Numbered from the stretch's first letter, positions 32,559-43,200 are shown. The stretch: 64,000 nt of DNA from Acidimicrobiaceae bacterium (GCA_030837965.1 JAUTXP010000040.1:1-64000); one strand, 5' to 3'. Numbers and translations: made by a program. Notes: generated by a model not told the origin, from the letters alone.

Positions 32559-34088
32559 CTACTCCAAGCCGGGAATCGGCGGCAGGGTGGGGTGGTCGAC
32601 GCGCTCGACCCGCTTGAGCACGATCACCCCAGCCTGCTCCGACACCCGAGTGAAGCCCCACTGCTCGATCCACGTCCCGATCACCGCGGCCCGGTCGATG
32701 GGTGGCAGCCACGGCCCGGCCAGATCGATCACCACCCAGTCCACGTCGTGGCGCCGCCGGGCCACCGAGAGCCGGTCGCTGCCGAGGTGGATGTAGTAGA
32801 GGAACGGCTGCGGGAACTGGTACACGTCCTGGCGTTCGGCGAACAGGTCGATCATGTTCGGGGTCACGGCCACGGAGGCGTCACGGGGGATGCGGTGGAA
32901 GGCGGCCAGCCGGGCCCGGTCCGATGGCGTGTGCACCCGCCACTCCCACGGATGCTCGGTGGGGGAGTCGAGCGCCCATTGCCCGAACCCGGCCAGCGCG
33001 GCCACCACGACGAGCACGGCCAGTCGACGCTGACCCGCGCCGGACGAGACACCCGATGACACCGACGCCAAGCCGAAGGCGGCGGCTGCGAACACGAAGG
33101 TGGTGGCGGCCACGGCGTAGTGGCCTCGGATGTCGTGGGCCAGGCCTTGGTTCGACAACAGCAGCAGCGTCTGCAACGGCACCGCGGGGATGAGCAGGCG
33201 GGGCGCCAGCACGGCGAGGAACAGCACCGGCGCCAGCATGGCGATCACGAACAACATGTTCTGCGAAGAGGCCAGGTCGGCCAGGACCCGCAGTGGATGG
33301 CCGGCCATGAACCGCACGACCGCGCCGGTCGTCGGCCCGTACTGCGTGAAACGTTGGGCCTGGGTGTAGTCGCCCTTGGCGAAGTGGGGGATGAGCCAGC
33401 CCGCGCTGAAGGCGAACCAGGCCACGCCGCTCAACGCAGACAGCGTGCCTGCGCGGCGGTCGTGTCTGGTCCACAGCCACACCCCGAACCCCAGGGCGAC
33501 GAGGGCGTAGTCCTCCTTGGTCGAGAGCATGACGGCGACCGCCGCCGCGTACGGCCACCATCGGCGCTGCAACGCGTAGTACGCGGCGGCCATGGCCGCG
33601 GGCAGGGCCAGCACCTCGATCTCGAACCCGGCCAAGGCCACGTTGTGGACCGCGGGATGGAGGGCGAAGGCGGCCACCAGGACGATGGCCCACATGCGCG
33701 CCAGCCCGGCCGGCCCTCGGGCCAGTCGATACAAATAGACGGTGGCCATGCCGATGGCGAGGGCCTGCACGATCAGCAGGTCGGTGGCCACCGAGCCGAA
33801 CCGGCATAGCCAGGCCACCGGGAACATGGCCGGGTCGGCGTGGTCGGCGAACAGATGCAGCCCCCGAGCCGTGACGAAGACGTACTTGTGGTGCTTGATG
33901 AGCCACCCGGCCTGGGTGAAGTACCCGAGGTCGTAGCCCGCCTCCAACGAGTAGGCCCGAAGCAGCGTGACGGACGCGATGCCGACGGCCACCAACGCGC
34001 CAGCGAACCATGCAATCTGTCTGTCGGTGCGGGCCAGCGCCCAGTGCCTGGCGCGGCTGAGCTCCCGGCGAGCCGCCTTCCGGGCCAT
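32559..34088 (-). CDS. DUF2079 family polytopic membrane protein
   Basis: 509 residues with about ten membrane helices. The N-terminal block 'AYSLEAGYDLGYFTQAGWLIKH' and 'GLHLFADHADPAMFPVAWL' are hallmark DUF2079 sequences, followed by 'MLSTKEDYALVALGFGVWLW'. DUF2079 proteins resemble GT-C glycosyltransferases, with conserved acidic residues in the first external loop (E and D in 'EAGYDLGYF'), but no activity is established to my knowledge. The soluble C-terminus ends 'WVVIDLAGPWLPPID...GFTRV'. It is divergent from the ABC exporter genes. Confidence 0.88.
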   Translation of the reverse strand: MARKAARRELSRARHWALARTDRQIAWFAGALVAVGIASVTLLRAYSLEAGYDLGYFTQAGWLIKHHKYVFVTARGLHLFADHADPAMFPVAWLCRFGSVATDLLIVQALAIGMATVYLYRLARGPAGLARMWAIVLVAAFALHPAVHNVALAGFEIEVLALPAAMAAAYYALQRRWWPYAAAVAVMLSTKEDYALVALGFGVWLWTRHDRRAGTLSALSGVAWFAFSAGWLIPHFAKGDYTQAQRFTQYGPTTGAVVRFMAGHPLRVLADLASSQNMLFVIAMLAPVLFLAVLAPRLLIPAVPLQTLLLLSNQGLAHDIRGHYAVAATTFVFAAAAFGLASVSSGVSSGAGQRRLAVLVVVAALAGFGQWALDSPTEHPWEWRVHTPSDRARLAAFHRIPRDASVAVTPNMIDLFAERQDVYQFPQPFLYYIHLGSDRLSVARRRHDVDWVVIDLAGPWLPPIDRAAVIGTWIEQWGFTRVSEQAGVIVLKRVERVDHPTLPPIPGLE

Positions 34089-34191
34089 GAGCGGATGCTA
34101 TTCGGGCGCCCACGCCCGCCGCCGACGGGTCGGCCTTCTAGAGTCGCCGCCGAGACACACCAGCAGGCAACCGAAGGGGGCGACCAGGCGA

Positions 34192-35136
34192 GTGGCGGTC
34201 ATCGAGGTGGACGGGCTGCGCAAGGACTATCGCCGTCGACATGGCGGGCGCATCGTGGCCGTGGACGGCGTGCAGCTCTCGGTCCCCGAAGGCGGCGTGT
34301 TCGGCTTTCTCGGACCCAACGGGTCGGGCAAGACGACCACCATCCGGTGCCTGTTGGGGCTGGCCCGGCCCACGTCGGGCGTGTGCCGCCTGCTCGGCGC
34401 GCAGGCGCCGGCGCTGGCGCCGGTCGTCGGCCGGATCGGGGCCTTGGTGGAGACGCCCGGCCTCAACCCCGGCATCACTGGTCGACAGTCCCTGGCCGTG
34501 CTGGCGACGGCGGCGGGCATCGGCCGGGCCCGGGTGGACGCCGTCCTCGAACGGGTCGGGCTGGCCGACCGCGGTGATGAGCTGGTGAAGGGCTACTCGC
34601 TCGGCATGCGACAACGCCTGGGCCTGGCCGTGGCCCTGTTGAAGGACCCGGAGCTGTTGATCCTCGACGAGCCTGCCAACGGCCTGGACCCGGCCGGCAT
34701 CAGGGAGATCCGCGAGCTGGTCCGCCAACTCGGAGCCGAGGGCCGCACCGTGTTCTTGAGCAGCCACCTGCTGGGAGAGGTGGAGCATGTGTGCGACCAG
34801 GTCGCCATCTTGGCCCGCGGCAAGACGGTGGTCAGCGGGCCGGTGGCCCAAGTGCTGGCCGGGACCGAGCCCGCGGGCATGATCGTGAAGACGGCCGACC
34901 TGCCGGGCGCGGCCGGCGCGCTGGTGGCCGCGGGTCTGACTGCGCGCGTCGACGGAGATCATGTGGTGGTCGACGTGGAGGCGGCCAGGGCCGAGTCGGT
35001 GACCCGGGCCTTGGTCGCGGCGGGCCACTTCCCGACCGAGTTGCGCCCTCACGAGACGAGCTTGGAAGACGTGTTCTTCGCCCTCACCGAGTCGGCGCCT
35101 GCCGCCACGGCCGCGCCAGAGGAGGAGGCGAAGTGA
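34192..35136 (+). CDS. ABC exporter ATP-binding protein (DrrA/CcmA type)
   Basis: 314 residues from GTG 34192. Walker A 'GPNGSGKTTTIRCL', signature 'YSLGMRQRLGLAVALL' and Walker B 'LLILDEPANGLDP' are intact, followed by the H-loop 'FLSSHLLGEVEHVCDQ' and a C-terminal accessory domain of ~90 residues. This type drives ABC-2 exporters of drugs, lipids or peptides. The stop overlaps the permease start (GTGA), so the two subunits are made together. Substrate unknown. Confidence 0.93.
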   Translation: MAVIEVDGLRKDYRRRHGGRIVAVDGVQLSVPEGGVFGFLGPNGSGKTTTIRCLLGLARPTSGVCRLLGAQAPALAPVVGRIGALVETPGLNPGITGRQSLAVLATAAGIGRARVDAVLERVGLADRGDELVKGYSLGMRQRLGLAVALLKDPELLILDEPANGLDPAGIREIRELVRQLGAEGRTVFLSSHLLGEVEHVCDQVAILARGKTVVSGPVAQVLAGTEPAGMIVKTADLPGAAGALVAAGLTARVDGDHVVVDVEAARAESVTRALVAAGHFPTELRPHETSLEDVFFALTESAPAATAAPEEEAK

Positions 35137-36062
35137 TCCGCCTGATCGGGGCCGAGCTGCGGCGGGCCTGCGCCCGCCGACTCGTTCGTTGGACCATCGT
35201 GCTGGCAGTCCTGACGGTCGTGGTCATCGGCGTCGTCTCCTTCTTCAACACCGCGTCGCTCAGCGAGTCGGCCTATCAGCAGCGCGTCCGCGATGCGGAG
35301 GCCCGCCAGGTCGCCGAGCGGGCCCAGGTCACGGCGTGCGTGCGGTCGCACGGCGTCGGCCCGGGCGACGTGAAGATCCCCGACGACGTGGCCCGGGACT
35401 GCTTCCCTGATGGCCGCATCCGAGCGGCCGACCCGCGCTTCTACAAGCGGACGCTGAAAGGCGGCGTGTCGGGGATGCTCGGCGTGTTGGTCGTGGTCGG
35501 CTGGGCCCTGGGCGCTTCGCTGGTCGGGGCCGAGTTCCCATCGCGCAGCATGACCACGATGCTCACTTGGGAGCCGCGACGAGGCCGCTTGTTCGCGGCC
35601 AAGGTGGTGGCCACCCTGGCCGTGGTCGCCGCGCTGACGGTGGCCGTGGCCGTGGCTGTGGTCGTCGTGATGCTGCCCGCGTACGCCATGCACGGCGGTC
35701 CACATCGGGCCAACGACCCGACCACCGCTTCCATCGTCGGCCTCATGGCGCGAGGCACCCTCGTGTGCGCGCTGGCCTCGGGCATCGGGTTGGCCATCGC
35801 CACCATCGGGAGGAACACGGCCGCCGCGCTGGGTGCGGGCTTCGCCTACATCATCGTCTTGGAGAACATCGTCGGGAGCACGCTGCCGCGCTACCGGCGA
35901 TGGCTGTTGCTGGGCAACGTGATCGTCTTCCTGACGGGCAAGGACGGCGGCGGCGAGGTCTTGGGCCGAACCGTCACCACGGCCGGCCTCTTCCTCGTCG
36001 GGGCCACGGCCACCCTGCTGCTCGGCGCCGCCGCCTCGTTCCGCACCCGCGACATCGCCTGA
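35133..36062 (+). CDS. ABC-2 type permease subunit
   Basis: 309 residues, GTG start inside the ATPase stop, with GAGGAGG 7 bases upstream. Six membrane helices: one near the N-terminus ('VRWTIVLAVLTVVVIGVVSFF'), an external loop of ~85 residues with two cysteines ('TACVRSHGV', 'ARDCFPDG'), then five more ('GVLVVVGWALGASLVGAEF', 'VATLAVVAALTVAVAVAVVV', and so on). 'GAEFPSRSMTTMLTWEPRRGR' is the cytoplasmic coupling region typical of this family. It pairs with the preceding ATPase in a small exporter. Confidence 0.85.
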   Translation: MIRLIGAELRRACARRLVRWTIVLAVLTVVVIGVVSFFNTASLSESAYQQRVRDAEARQVAERAQVTACVRSHGVGPGDVKIPDDVARDCFPDGRIRAADPRFYKRTLKGGVSGMLGVLVVVGWALGASLVGAEFPSRSMTTMLTWEPRRGRLFAAKVVATLAVVAALTVAVAVAVVVVMLPAYAMHGGPHRANDPTTASIVGLMARGTLVCALASGIGLAIATIGRNTAAALGAGFAYIIVLENIVGSTLPRYRRWLLLGNVIVFLTGKDGGGEVLGRTVTTAGLFLVGATATLLLGAAASFRTRDIA

Positions 36063-36087
36063 CCCGGCCGCCTGACCCCACCCCGCG

Positions 36088-36118
36088 CTTTTCCACAGCA
36101 GGGGGTGCTGTGGAAAAG
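36088..36118. terminator. Hairpin of the CTTTTCCACAGCA family (copy 2)
   Basis: Thirteen-base perfect arms (CTTTTCCACAGCA) around GGGGG, 25 bp after the permease stop and before the FG-GAP gene. Likely terminator of the ABC operon. Confidence 0.65.
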
Positions 36119-36190
36119 ATGGAGGGGGGCGGGCCTGGCTGGCCTGAACGCGGGGCCGGTAGCATCACCGGGCTGCTGGGGAGGTTGCGC

Positions 36191-38341
36191 ATGTCTGGTC
36201 TTCGAACCGCGCGTCTGGGCGGGGCCGTTTCTCTGCTCGTCGCGGCCGGGGCCATGGTCGCGCCGGCCAGAGCGACGGCGCCCACGCATCCGACCGCCGC
36301 CCGCCTCGCGGCGCCCGCGTTCGCAGTGCAGCCGGACTTGGTCGCCACCCGCATGGCCGACGGCACGTTCACGTTGTCGCATCCGGGCCTGAGCCCGGCC
36401 GCGGCGGTGCGCCAGGCCGACTGGCGCCAGGGCGTGGCCGCGTCCGTCGACGCGGCCCGGGCCGTCATCGAGCAACGGACCGGGCTGCGGCTGCCCGACC
36501 TGCACCCGGCCACCCGCGCCCAGTCGTCGGCCCAGTCGTCATCGTCCACGGACGGCCCCCCGAGCGGTGCCCCCAACGACCCGCCCACCACCGGCGTGTT
36601 GACCTTGGTGTCGCCCGCAGGGGACTTGAACGGCGACGGTCGGGCCGACGTGCTGCTGTACGAGCACGACTACGCCACCGACCTGGTTGGCACCAGGGCC
36701 GTCGACGGCACCGACGGCCACACGCTCTGGCGCCGGACTCCCGCCCACGTCTTGGACGCCATCACCTACCCCACCAGCGACCTCGACGGTGACGGCCTGG
36801 CCGACCTGGTCGTCATGTCCGCAAACGACTACCACTTCCAATGGGAGCAGTCGGGGTGCGACGACAACGGCTGCAACCACACCAAGTCCACCGAGACCTA
36901 CCGATGGGACTACGGCGTGGTCTCGGGCAGCACCGGGGCCGACGACTGGCGTTCGTCCCTCGAGGGCAGCTTCGTCCAGACCTACACGGCCACGCAGAGC
37001 GGAGACGTGCTGCACAGCGCGGAGGTGCAGGAGCACTCGTTCGACTCGGTCAACGGCTTCACGATCCTGGTGCCCGGCGGCGACTTCGACGGCGACGGCG
37101 GCAGCGACCTTGTCTGGAACACCGTCGACATGCACCAACGCTTCTCCGACAAGGACAGCCGCGACAACGTCTTGTTCTCCGAGCGGAACGAGACCGGGAC
37201 GACCCGCTGGATGACGAAGAGCGCGGTGGTGGCCGGCCGGTCAGGCCGAACGCTCGCGGCCCGCACGACGCCCGAGGGCGTGACTCTCGCCATCCTCATG
37301 CCTGCGGGACAGGTTGTGGGTGACGCCACCCCAGACCTGTTGTGGGACGGCAGCGACTCCCAGGACTTCCACAGTCGCTGCACGGCCATCAACGCGGCGG
37401 TGATCGGCTTGAACGAGAAGTGCGAGAACAGTGGCGCAGGCCCGGACACGCAGCGGGTCGCCGTGCTCGACGGGGCGACCATGACCGAGGCGTGGACGCT
37501 GGACTATCAGCCCCATGGCCATGCCTACGCGTTCATGACGCCGGACGTCTCCGGCGACGGCGTGCCCGACGTGGGCAGGCTGGCGTATCTGGGCGTCGGG
37601 AGGGAGTCGACCACGATCACGTCCGGACGCGACGGGCGCGAGCTGTGGTCGGCCTCGGGCTATCCCGTTCACACCGGCGACGACCTGACCGGGGACGGCC
37701 GGCCTGATGTGCTGCTGGCCCAGCTCGTGGTCGATTCGGATACGAAGGCGGCGTCCTTCTCTCTCGGCCGACACGATGGAAGTACGGGCGAGGAGGTCTC
37801 GTCGAGCCGGGTCGACCTGGGTACGACGGTGCCGAGAAGGGACTTCAGCCGGCTCTACCTCTACGACGTCGCCGACGCAGGAGGCACGCCCGCTCCCGAT
37901 GTCCTCCTTGGTTCCGTGGAGGCGACGGTGAACGGGTCGGACGTCCAAGAGGCGTCGCGGATCGTGGTGGAGGACGGACAGGCCGGTCGCATCATGGACG
38001 TGTCCGAGTCGGGCGGGCGAGTCATCTCGCCGCTGCCGGACGTCGACGGCGACGGTTTGACCGACGGTGTGGGCCAGCATGTGGTCATCCAGCCGGGCGG
38101 GCCGTTTGCAGGTGATTGGCAGTGGTCGACCTCCACGGACGGACTCCGGCGCCTGGTGGACGACACCTCGCTGTGGACCGTCGACTCGAACGACACGGTC
38201 AACGCCGCGGGCGACGAGGACGGGCGTCGGGGACAAGAGGTGCTGACCACGCGCGTCACGGAGACCGACCGCACGATCAGCACGGTGGTGACCAGCAGGG
38301 ACGGCGCCACCGGCGCGTCCCGCTGGGCCATCAGCACGTAG
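36191..38341 (+). CDS. Secreted FG-GAP/VCBS repeat protein
   Basis: 716 residues from ATG 36191 with GGGGAGG seven bases upstream. The signal peptide is '[20 protein letters not shown]'. At least six calcium-binding-type repeats are visible: '[12 protein letters not shown]', '[12 protein letters not shown]', '[12 protein letters not shown]', '[12 protein letters not shown]', '[12 protein letters not shown]' and '[12 protein letters not shown]', as in FG-GAP beta-propellers of the integrin alpha type. Between them the protein shows '[11 protein letters not shown]'-like strands that repeat as '[12 protein letters not shown]' and '[12 protein letters not shown]', resembling PQQ-type blades. Probably an extracellular adhesin or surface propeller; no catalytic domain is seen. 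Confidence 0.88.
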   Translation: MSGLRTARLGGAVSLLVAAGAMVAPARATAPTHPTAARLAAPAFAVQPDLVATRMADGTFTLSHPGLSPAAAVRQADWRQGVAASVDAARAVIEQRTGLRLPDLHPATRAQSSAQSSSSTDGPPSGAPNDPPTTGVLTLVSPAGDLNGDGRADVLLYEHDYATDLVGTRAVDGTDGHTLWRRTPAHVLDAITYPTSDLDGDGLADLVVMSANDYHFQWEQSGCDDNGCNHTKSTETYRWDYGVVSGSTGADDWRSSLEGSFVQTYTATQSGDVLHSAEVQEHSFDSVNGFTILVPGGDFDGDGGSDLVWNTVDMHQRFSDKDSRDNVLFSERNETGTTRWMTKSAVVAGRSGRTLAARTTPEGVTLAILMPAGQVVGDATPDLLWDGSDSQDFHSRCTAINAAVIGLNEKCENSGAGPDTQRVAVLDGATMTEAWTLDYQPHGHAYAFMTPDVSGDGVPDVGRLAYLGVGRESTTITSGRDGRELWSASGYPVHTGDDLTGDGRPDVLLAQLVVDSDTKAASFSLGRHDGSTGEEVSSSRVDLGTTVPRRDFSRLYLYDVADAGGTPAPDVLLGSVEATVNGSDVQEASRIVVEDGQAGRIMDVSESGGRVISPLPDVDGDGLTDGVGQHVVIQPGGPFAGDWQWSTSTDGLRRLVDDTSLWTVDSNDTVNAAGDEDGRRGQEVLTTRVTETDRTISTVVTSRDGATGASRWAIST

Positions 38342-38414
38342 CACCGCATCGACCCAACACGGCCCGGCCGCGCCCGGCCAGGACCGAGCACCGCGGCCGC
38401 GTAGGTTGAGCGCC

Positions 38415-39392
38415 ATGGAATATCGCCGCCTGGGCCGGTCCGGCCTCAACGTCAGCGTGTTGTCGTTCGGCTCGTGGGTCACCTTCGGGCCCCAGTTGGA
38501 CGAGGGCCTGGCCGCCGACTGCCTGGCCGCCGCCTTCGAGGCGGGCGTCAACTTCTTCGACAACGCCGAGGCCTATGCAGGCGGCGAGTCGGAGCGGCTG
38601 ATGGGCCAGGCCATCCGCAAGCTGGGATGGGAGCGCCATCAGTACGTGGTGTCCACCAAGTTGTTCTGGGGCCTGCACGACGGGCCCAACATGCGCAACA
38701 CGTTGAACCGCAAGTACCTGATGCAGGCCATCGACGGGTCGCGGGATCGGTTCGGGCTCGACTTCGTGGACCTGTTGTTCTGCCATCGGGCCGACCCGGA
38801 CACGCCCATCGAGGAGACGGTTTGGGCCATGAGCGAGATCGTCAGCGCGGGCAAGGCCCTGTACTGGGGCACGTCCGAGTGGACGGCGGACGAGATCCGC
38901 GCCGCGTGGGACGTGGCCGAGCGCCATCACCTGCACAAGCCGGTCATGGAGCAGCCGCAGTACAACCTGTTCGAGCGCCGTCGGGTCGAAGAGGAGTACG
39001 CCCGGCTGTACGACGACATCGGCCTTGGCCTGACCACGTGGAGCCCGTTGGCGTCCGGCCTGCTCACCGGCAAGTACCTGGACGGCGTGCCCGAGGGGAG
39101 TCGGGCCACGCTGCCCGGCTACGACTGGCTCAAGCAGTCGCTCACCAACCCGAGCCGCAACGAGCGGGTGCGCAAGCTCAAGGCCGTGGCCGACGACATG
39201 GGCTGCACGCTGGCCCAGTTGTCGATCGCCTGGTGCGCGGCCAACCCGCGGGTCTCGACCATCATCACCGGCGCCAGCCGGGTCGACCAGGTGCACGAGA
39301 ACCTCAAGGCCCTGGACGTGCTGGCCCAGCTCGACGACGCAGCCATGGCCCGCATCGAAGAGGCCGTGGCCCGGCCACCCCGCACCCCCTGA
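38415..39392 (+). CDS. Aldo/keto reductase (Kv-beta-like)
   Basis: 325 residues from ATG 38415, with AGGT upstream. An NADPH-dependent TIM-barrel oxidoreductase. The catalytic tetrad is visible: 'FDNAEAY' (Asp and Tyr), 'VSTKLFW' (Lys) and 'LLFCHRAD' (His). The C-terminal cofactor region '[17 protein letters not shown]' is the usual S-x-x-x-x-x-x-x-N form. It is close to the voltage-gated potassium channel beta-subunit group, many of which reduce aldehydes or ketones. It stands alone and converges on the methionine aminopeptidase gene. Confidence 0.93.
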   Translation: MEYRRLGRSGLNVSVLSFGSWVTFGPQLDEGLAADCLAAAFEAGVNFFDNAEAYAGGESERLMGQAIRKLGWERHQYVVSTKLFWGLHDGPNMRNTLNRKYLMQAIDGSRDRFGLDFVDLLFCHRADPDTPIEETVWAMSEIVSAGKALYWGTSEWTADEIRAAWDVAERHHLHKPVMEQPQYNLFERRRVEEEYARLYDDIGLGLTTWSPLASGLLTGKYLDGVPEGSRATLPGYDWLKQSLTNPSRNERVRKLKAVADDMGCTLAQLSIAWCAANPRVSTIITGASRVDQVHENLKALDVLAQLDDAAMARIEEAVARPPRTP

Positions 39393-39405
39393 GCCCCGCC
39401 CCCGA

Positions 39406-39436
39406 CTTTTCCACAGCACCCCCTGCTGTGGAAAAG
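39406..39436. terminator. Hairpin of the CTTTTCCACAGCA family (copy 3)
   Basis: Thirteen-base perfect arms around CCCCC, in the 61-bp space between two convergent genes. Because both strands carry the same stem, it can serve both transcripts. Confidence 0.65.
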
Positions 39437-39453
39437 CGCGAGGGGGGTGGGGG

Positions 39454-40419
39454 TTAGGAGGTCCAGTAGGGGTGGAGGCGGCGGCGGGACTCGTCTGAGG
39501 GGACGGTCAGGATCTCGCAGCCGTCGTCGGTGACCAGCACGGTGTGCTCGAACTGGGCCGTGCGCCGTCCGTCCATGGTCACCGCCGTCCACCCGTCCGA
39601 CCACATGCGGGTGCGCCATCCGCCCATGGTGATCATGGGCTCGATGGTGAAGACCATGCCGGGCTCCAACACCGTCTGAAGTCCGGGCAGGTAGTGGTGC
39701 GGCACTTGGAACCCGGTGTGGAACTGCTCGCCGATGCCGTGGCCGACGAACTCGCGCACCACGCCGAACCCGTGCTCGTCGGCGTGGGCCGAGATGGCCC
39801 GGCCGATGACGTTGACGGGCAGGCCGGGCCGCACCGCGTCGATGGCCAAGGCCAGGCACTGCCGCGTGACCCGGACGAGCCGACGCGACTCGTCGTCCAC
39901 CTGGCCGACCATGAAGGTCGCGTTGGTGTCGCCGTGCACGCCCTCGCGGTAGACGGTGACGTCGAGGTTGACGATGTCGCCGTCCGCCAGTCGGCGGTCG
40001 TCGGGGATGCCGTGGCACACCACCTCGTTCACCGAGGTGCACAGCGACTTGGGATAGCCGTGGTAGTTGAGCGGGCTCGGGTAGGCCCCCGCGGCCACGG
40101 TCTCGGCGTGGCACAGGGCGTCGAGCTCGTCGGTGGTGACGCCCGGCCGGACCGCTTGCCCCACGGCCACCAGCACGTCGGCGGCCAGCGTGCACGACCG
40201 CCGCATGCGGTCGAGCACGTCGGACGACTTGACCGTGGGCTCGTCGTCGCCCGGTGGGTCGCCCGTCTCCGCGTAGGGCGGCCTGCCGATCTCGGCAGGG
40301 ACGGCCCGCGTCGGGCTCAGCCGCCCGGCGCGCACCGGCTCGAAGGCGCCTTTGTGGCAGCGCTTGAACTTCTGCCCGCTCCCACACCAGCAGGGGTCGT
40401 TGGCCTTCGGCGCGCCCAC
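39454..40419 (-). CDS. map: Type I methionine aminopeptidase with N-terminal SEC-C motif
   Basis: 321 residues from GTG 40419. The first 22 residues are a SEC-C zinc motif (CWCGSGQKFKRCH), the same tail that links SecA to ribosomes. The aminopeptidase domain has all five metal ligands: Asp in 'NLDVTVY', Asp in 'VHGDTNA', His in 'VGHGIGEQFH', Glu in 'FTIEPMI' and Glu in 'QFEHTVLV'. It removes initiator methionine from nascent proteins; the SEC-C element probably docks it to the ribosome. It lies four bases after the DinB paralogue stop, so both may be co-transcribed. Confidence 0.95.
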   Translation of the reverse strand: MGAPKANDPCWCGSGQKFKRCHKGAFEPVRAGRLSPTRAVPAEIGRPPYAETGDPPGDDEPTVKSSDVLDRMRRSCTLAADVLVAVGQAVRPGVTTDELDALCHAETVAAGAYPSPLNYHGYPKSLCTSVNEVVCHGIPDDRRLADGDIVNLDVTVYREGVHGDTNATFMVGQVDDESRRLVRVTRQCLALAIDAVRPGLPVNVIGRAISAHADEHGFGVVREFVGHGIGEQFHTGFQVPHHYLPGLQTVLEPGMVFTIEPMITMGGWRTRMWSDGWTAVTMDGRRTAQFEHTVLVTDDGCEILTVPSDESRRRLHPYWTS

Positions 40420-40423
40420 GGCG

Positions 40424-40927
40424 TCAGTCGCCCACGGTGCCGTCGATCAGCTCGCGCAGGATGTCGGCGTGGCCGTTGTGACGGGCCGTCTCTTCGATCA
40501 TGTGGTTCATGATCCACCGAAGGGTGGGCTTGGTCGCGTCGGGGTGACGGGCCAGGTCGTCCAACGACCCGGCCTGGGCCACGATCCGCCTGCTGCGCTC
40601 GCAGGTCTCGCGGTAGACAGCGATGAGGTCGGCCACAGCCTCGTCGGGACCGGCCTTGAAGTTGGCGTCGCGGTCGCGGTCGTCTGGCGCAGCGTCGACG
40701 TCGCCCACGAACACCTGGCGGAACCACCAGTCCTCCACGTCGGCCAGGTGCTTCACCAACCCGGCCAAGGACGTGCCCGAAGGGACGATGGCCCGCTTGG
40801 CGTCGTCGTCGCCCAGCCCGTCCAGCTTCCACACCAGCACGCCTCGGTGGTAGTCGAGCCAGGCCTCCAGGGCGGTCCGCTCGTCGGTGGGCTCGAACCC
40901 GGGCTCAGGGAATTGCTTGTCGGCCAT
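40424..40927 (-). CDS. DinB/DUF664 family protein
   Basis: 167 residues, ATG 40927. It shares 'LAGLVKHLADVEDWWFRQVF', 'SRRIVAQAGSLDDLARH' and 'LRWIMNHMIEETARHNGHADILRE' with the paralogue at 5708-6247, including the metal-binding histidines. Function is likely as a thiol-dependent or detoxification-related helical bundle protein. It precedes the methionine aminopeptidase by four bases and is divergent from the acetyltransferase gene 19 bp away. Confidence 0.88.
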   Translation of the reverse strand: MADKQFPEPGFEPTDERTALEAWLDYHRGVLVWKLDGLGDDDAKRAIVPSGTSLAGLVKHLADVEDWWFRQVFVGDVDAAPDDRDRDANFKAGPDEAVADLIAVYRETCERSRRIVAQAGSLDDLARHPDATKPTLRWIMNHMIEETARHNGHADILRELIDGTVGD

Positions 40928-40946
40928 AGGCGTAGTGTCGCCGCTC

Positions 40947-41477
40947 ATGCCGACGGTTGTGGAGTTGGGTCCCGGCCACACGGCCCGAGGGGCCCGGGCC
41001 ATGCTCGAGTTGCGCCCGCACGTCGGGTCGGCGGACGACCTCGTGCGACTGATCGACGAGGTGCAGCGTCCGCAGGGATATCGCCTGTTGGGGTCGTTCG
41101 ACGACGCGGCCGACCCCGCCCACACCGCCGCCACGGATGCCAGCGACGCCACCGAGGCCGCGGCCGTCGCCGGCTTCGTCGTGGGCGACAAGCTGGCGTG
41201 GGGCAGGCACATCTACATCGACGACCTGGTGACGAGGCCCGAGCACCGGGGCCGGGGCCACGCCAAGGCCCTGCTCGACTGGGTGGCGGCCGAGGCCCGA
41301 CGGCTCGGCTGCGCGCAGGTCCACCTCGACTCGGCCACCTTCCGTCACGATGCCCACCGCCGCTACCTCACGGCGGGCTACCGCATCACGTCGTTCCACT
41401 TCGTGGCCGACGGCTTCGTGGCCGACGGCTTCGTGGGCGAGGGCGAGGCGCGACCGGCCCAAGACGGGGCAGGATGA
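40947..41477 (+). CDS. GNAT family N-acetyltransferase
   Basis: 176 residues from ATG 40947. The acetyl-CoA motif reads 'IDDLVTRPEHRGRGHAKALLDWV', with the R-x-x-G-x-G/A pyrophosphate loop, and motif B 'CAQVHLDSATFRHDAHRRYLTAGY'. The C-terminus has a short tandem repeat VADGFVADGFV before an acidic tail. The acceptor substrate is unknown. It starts a rightward run of four closely spaced genes with two amidohydrolases and an AlkB-like protein. Confidence 0.88.
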   Translation: MPTVVELGPGHTARGARAMLELRPHVGSADDLVRLIDEVQRPQGYRLLGSFDDAADPAHTAATDASDATEAAAVAGFVVGDKLAWGRHIYIDDLVTRPEHRGRGHAKALLDWVAAEARRLGCAQVHLDSATFRHDAHRRYLTAGYRITSFHFVADGFVADGFVGEGEARPAQDGAG

Positions 41478-41481
41478 GGGC

Positions 41482-43200
41482 ATGGCGACGTACGACCTGA
41501 TCGTTCGGGGCGGCACGGTGGTGGACGGCGCCGGCGGAACGCCCTTCACGGCCGACGTGGCCGTGGCCGAAGGCGTGGTGGCCGCGGTGGCCGACGACGG
41601 GTCGCTCGACCCCGCCCAGGCCCGCCGCGTGATCGACGCGGACGGCGCATTGGTGACGCCCGGCTTCGTCGACATCCACACCCACTACGACGGGCAGGCC
41701 ACGTGGGACTCGCAGCTCCTGCCCAGCGCGTGGCACGGCGTGACCACGGTCGTCATGGGCAACTGCGGTGTGGGCTTCGCGCCCGTGCGCCCGCACGACC
41801 ACGATCGCCTGGTAGAGCTGATGGAGGGCGTGGAGGACATTCCCGGTGCGGCCTTGCACGAAGGGCTGACGTGGGACTGGGAGTCGTTCCCCGAGTACCT
41901 CGACGCGGTGGCGCGCAGGCCCCACGACATCGACGTGGCCGCCCAGGTCCCGCATGGCGCCGTGCGCCTCTACGTGATGGGCGAGCGGGGGGCCAACCGC
42001 GAGCCCGCCACCGCGGACGAGATCGGGCAGATGGCCGATCTGGTGCGACAAGCGGTCGAGGCCGGCGCGCTGGGGTTCACCACGTCGCGCACGCTCAACC
42101 ATCGCACCAGCAGGGGCGAGCCCACCCCCACGCTGACCGCGTCGCACGACGAACTGATCGGGATCGCCGAAGGACTGGGCGCGTTGGGCGCAGGCGTGAT
42201 CGAGGTGGTGTCGGACTTCACCGACCTGGCCACCGAGTTCGGACTGCTGCGCACCATGGTCGAGCGGGCGGGCAGGCCGCTGTCCATCTCCATCGCCCAA
42301 GAGGTCGGGCGCGGCGACTGGCGCGAGCTGCTCGACCTGATCGCCCAGGCCGACGCGGCCGGACTGCCCATGCGCGGGCAGGTGCCCGCTCGGGCCATCG
42401 GGCTGGTGCTCGGTCATCAGGCCACCCTCAACCCGTTCCTCACCCGGCCGTCGTATCGAGATGTGGCGCGCCTTCCCATTGACCAGCGCACCGCCGCGTT
42501 GCGCGACCCGGCCTTCAAGGCCCGTCTACTCGCCGAGGACACAGGACCGGGCCAGGGGCGCCGCCAGTTCACGCACCGCTTCGACCGCATGTTCCGCCTG
42601 GACGACCCGCCCGACTACGAGCCCGCGGCCGACGCGTCCATCGCGGCCGAGGCCGGGCGCGCGGGCAGGGACCCGGCCGAGTACGCGTACGACGTGCTGT
42701 TGGAGGACGACGGCCGACAGCTCCTCTACTTCCCGCTGCTCAACTACATGGAAGGCGACCTGCGGGCCGTGCGCGAGATGCTCGACCATCCGTGCACCGT
42801 CCCCGGCTTGTCCGACGGCGGGGCCCACGTCGGCACCATCTGCGACGCCAGCTTCCCGACCACGCTCCTCACCCACTGGGCCAGGGACAGAAGGCGCGGT
42901 GAACGGCTGCCGTTGGAGCAACTGGTCAAGGGCCAGTCGCGTGACACGGCTGTCGCCGTCGGCCTGCTCGACCGCGGCCTGTTGACCCCGGGCATGAAGG
43001 CCGACATCAACGTGATCGACTTCGACCGGCTTCGGCTGCGTCGTCCATCGCTCGCCTTCGACCTGCCCGCGGGCGGCAAGCGCCTGTTGCAGCGGGCCGA
43101 GGGCTACACCCACACCATCGTCTCCGGCGTGGAGGTCTACGCCGACGGCGAGCACACGGGCGAACTGCCCGGCGTTCTCGTGAGAGGGGCACGCCAGTGA
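41482..43200 (+). CDS. N-acyl-D-amino-acid deacylase family amidohydrolase
   Basis: 572 residues from ATG 41482 with an overlapping AGGATGAGGG leader. Typical D-aminoacylase-type architecture: small beta-sandwich start '[19 protein letters not shown]', metal motif '[13 protein letters not shown]' (HxH), '[11 protein letters not shown]' with the family's conserved Cys, '[11 protein letters not shown]', and the late Asp in 'LSDGGAHVG'. These zinc enzymes hydrolyse N-acyl-D-amino acids or related amides; many annotated members act on other substrates, so the substrate is open. The stop overlaps the next gene by GTGA. Confidence 0.9.
   Translation: MATYDLIVRGGTVVDGAGGTPFTADVAVAEGVVAAVADDGSLDPAQARRVIDADGALVTPGFVDIHTHYDGQATWDSQLLPSAWHGVTTVVMGNCGVGFAPVRPHDHDRLVELMEGVEDIPGAALHEGLTWDWESFPEYLDAVARRPHDIDVAAQVPHGAVRLYVMGERGANREPATADEIGQMADLVRQAVEAGALGFTTSRTLNHRTSRGEPTPTLTASHDELIGIAEGLGALGAGVIEVVSDFTDLATEFGLLRTMVERAGRPLSISIAQEVGRGDWRELLDLIAQADAAGLPMRGQVPARAIGLVLGHQATLNPFLTRPSYRDVARLPIDQRTAALRDPAFKARLLAEDTGPGQGRRQFTHRFDRMFRLDDPPDYEPAADASIAAEAGRAGRDPAEYAYDVLLEDDGRQLLYFPLLNYMEGDLRAVREMLDHPCTVPGLSDGGAHVGTICDASFPTTLLTHWARDRRRGERLPLEQLVKGQSRDTAVAVGLLDRGLLTPGMKADINVIDFDRLRLRRPSLAFDLPAGGKRLLQRAEGYTHTIVSGVEVYADGEHTGELPGVLVRGARQ

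Noticed and set aside
41401-41440. VADGF tandem repeat in the acetyltransferase as a functional element
   Set aside because: Only two short units at the C-terminus; a simple local duplication explains it.
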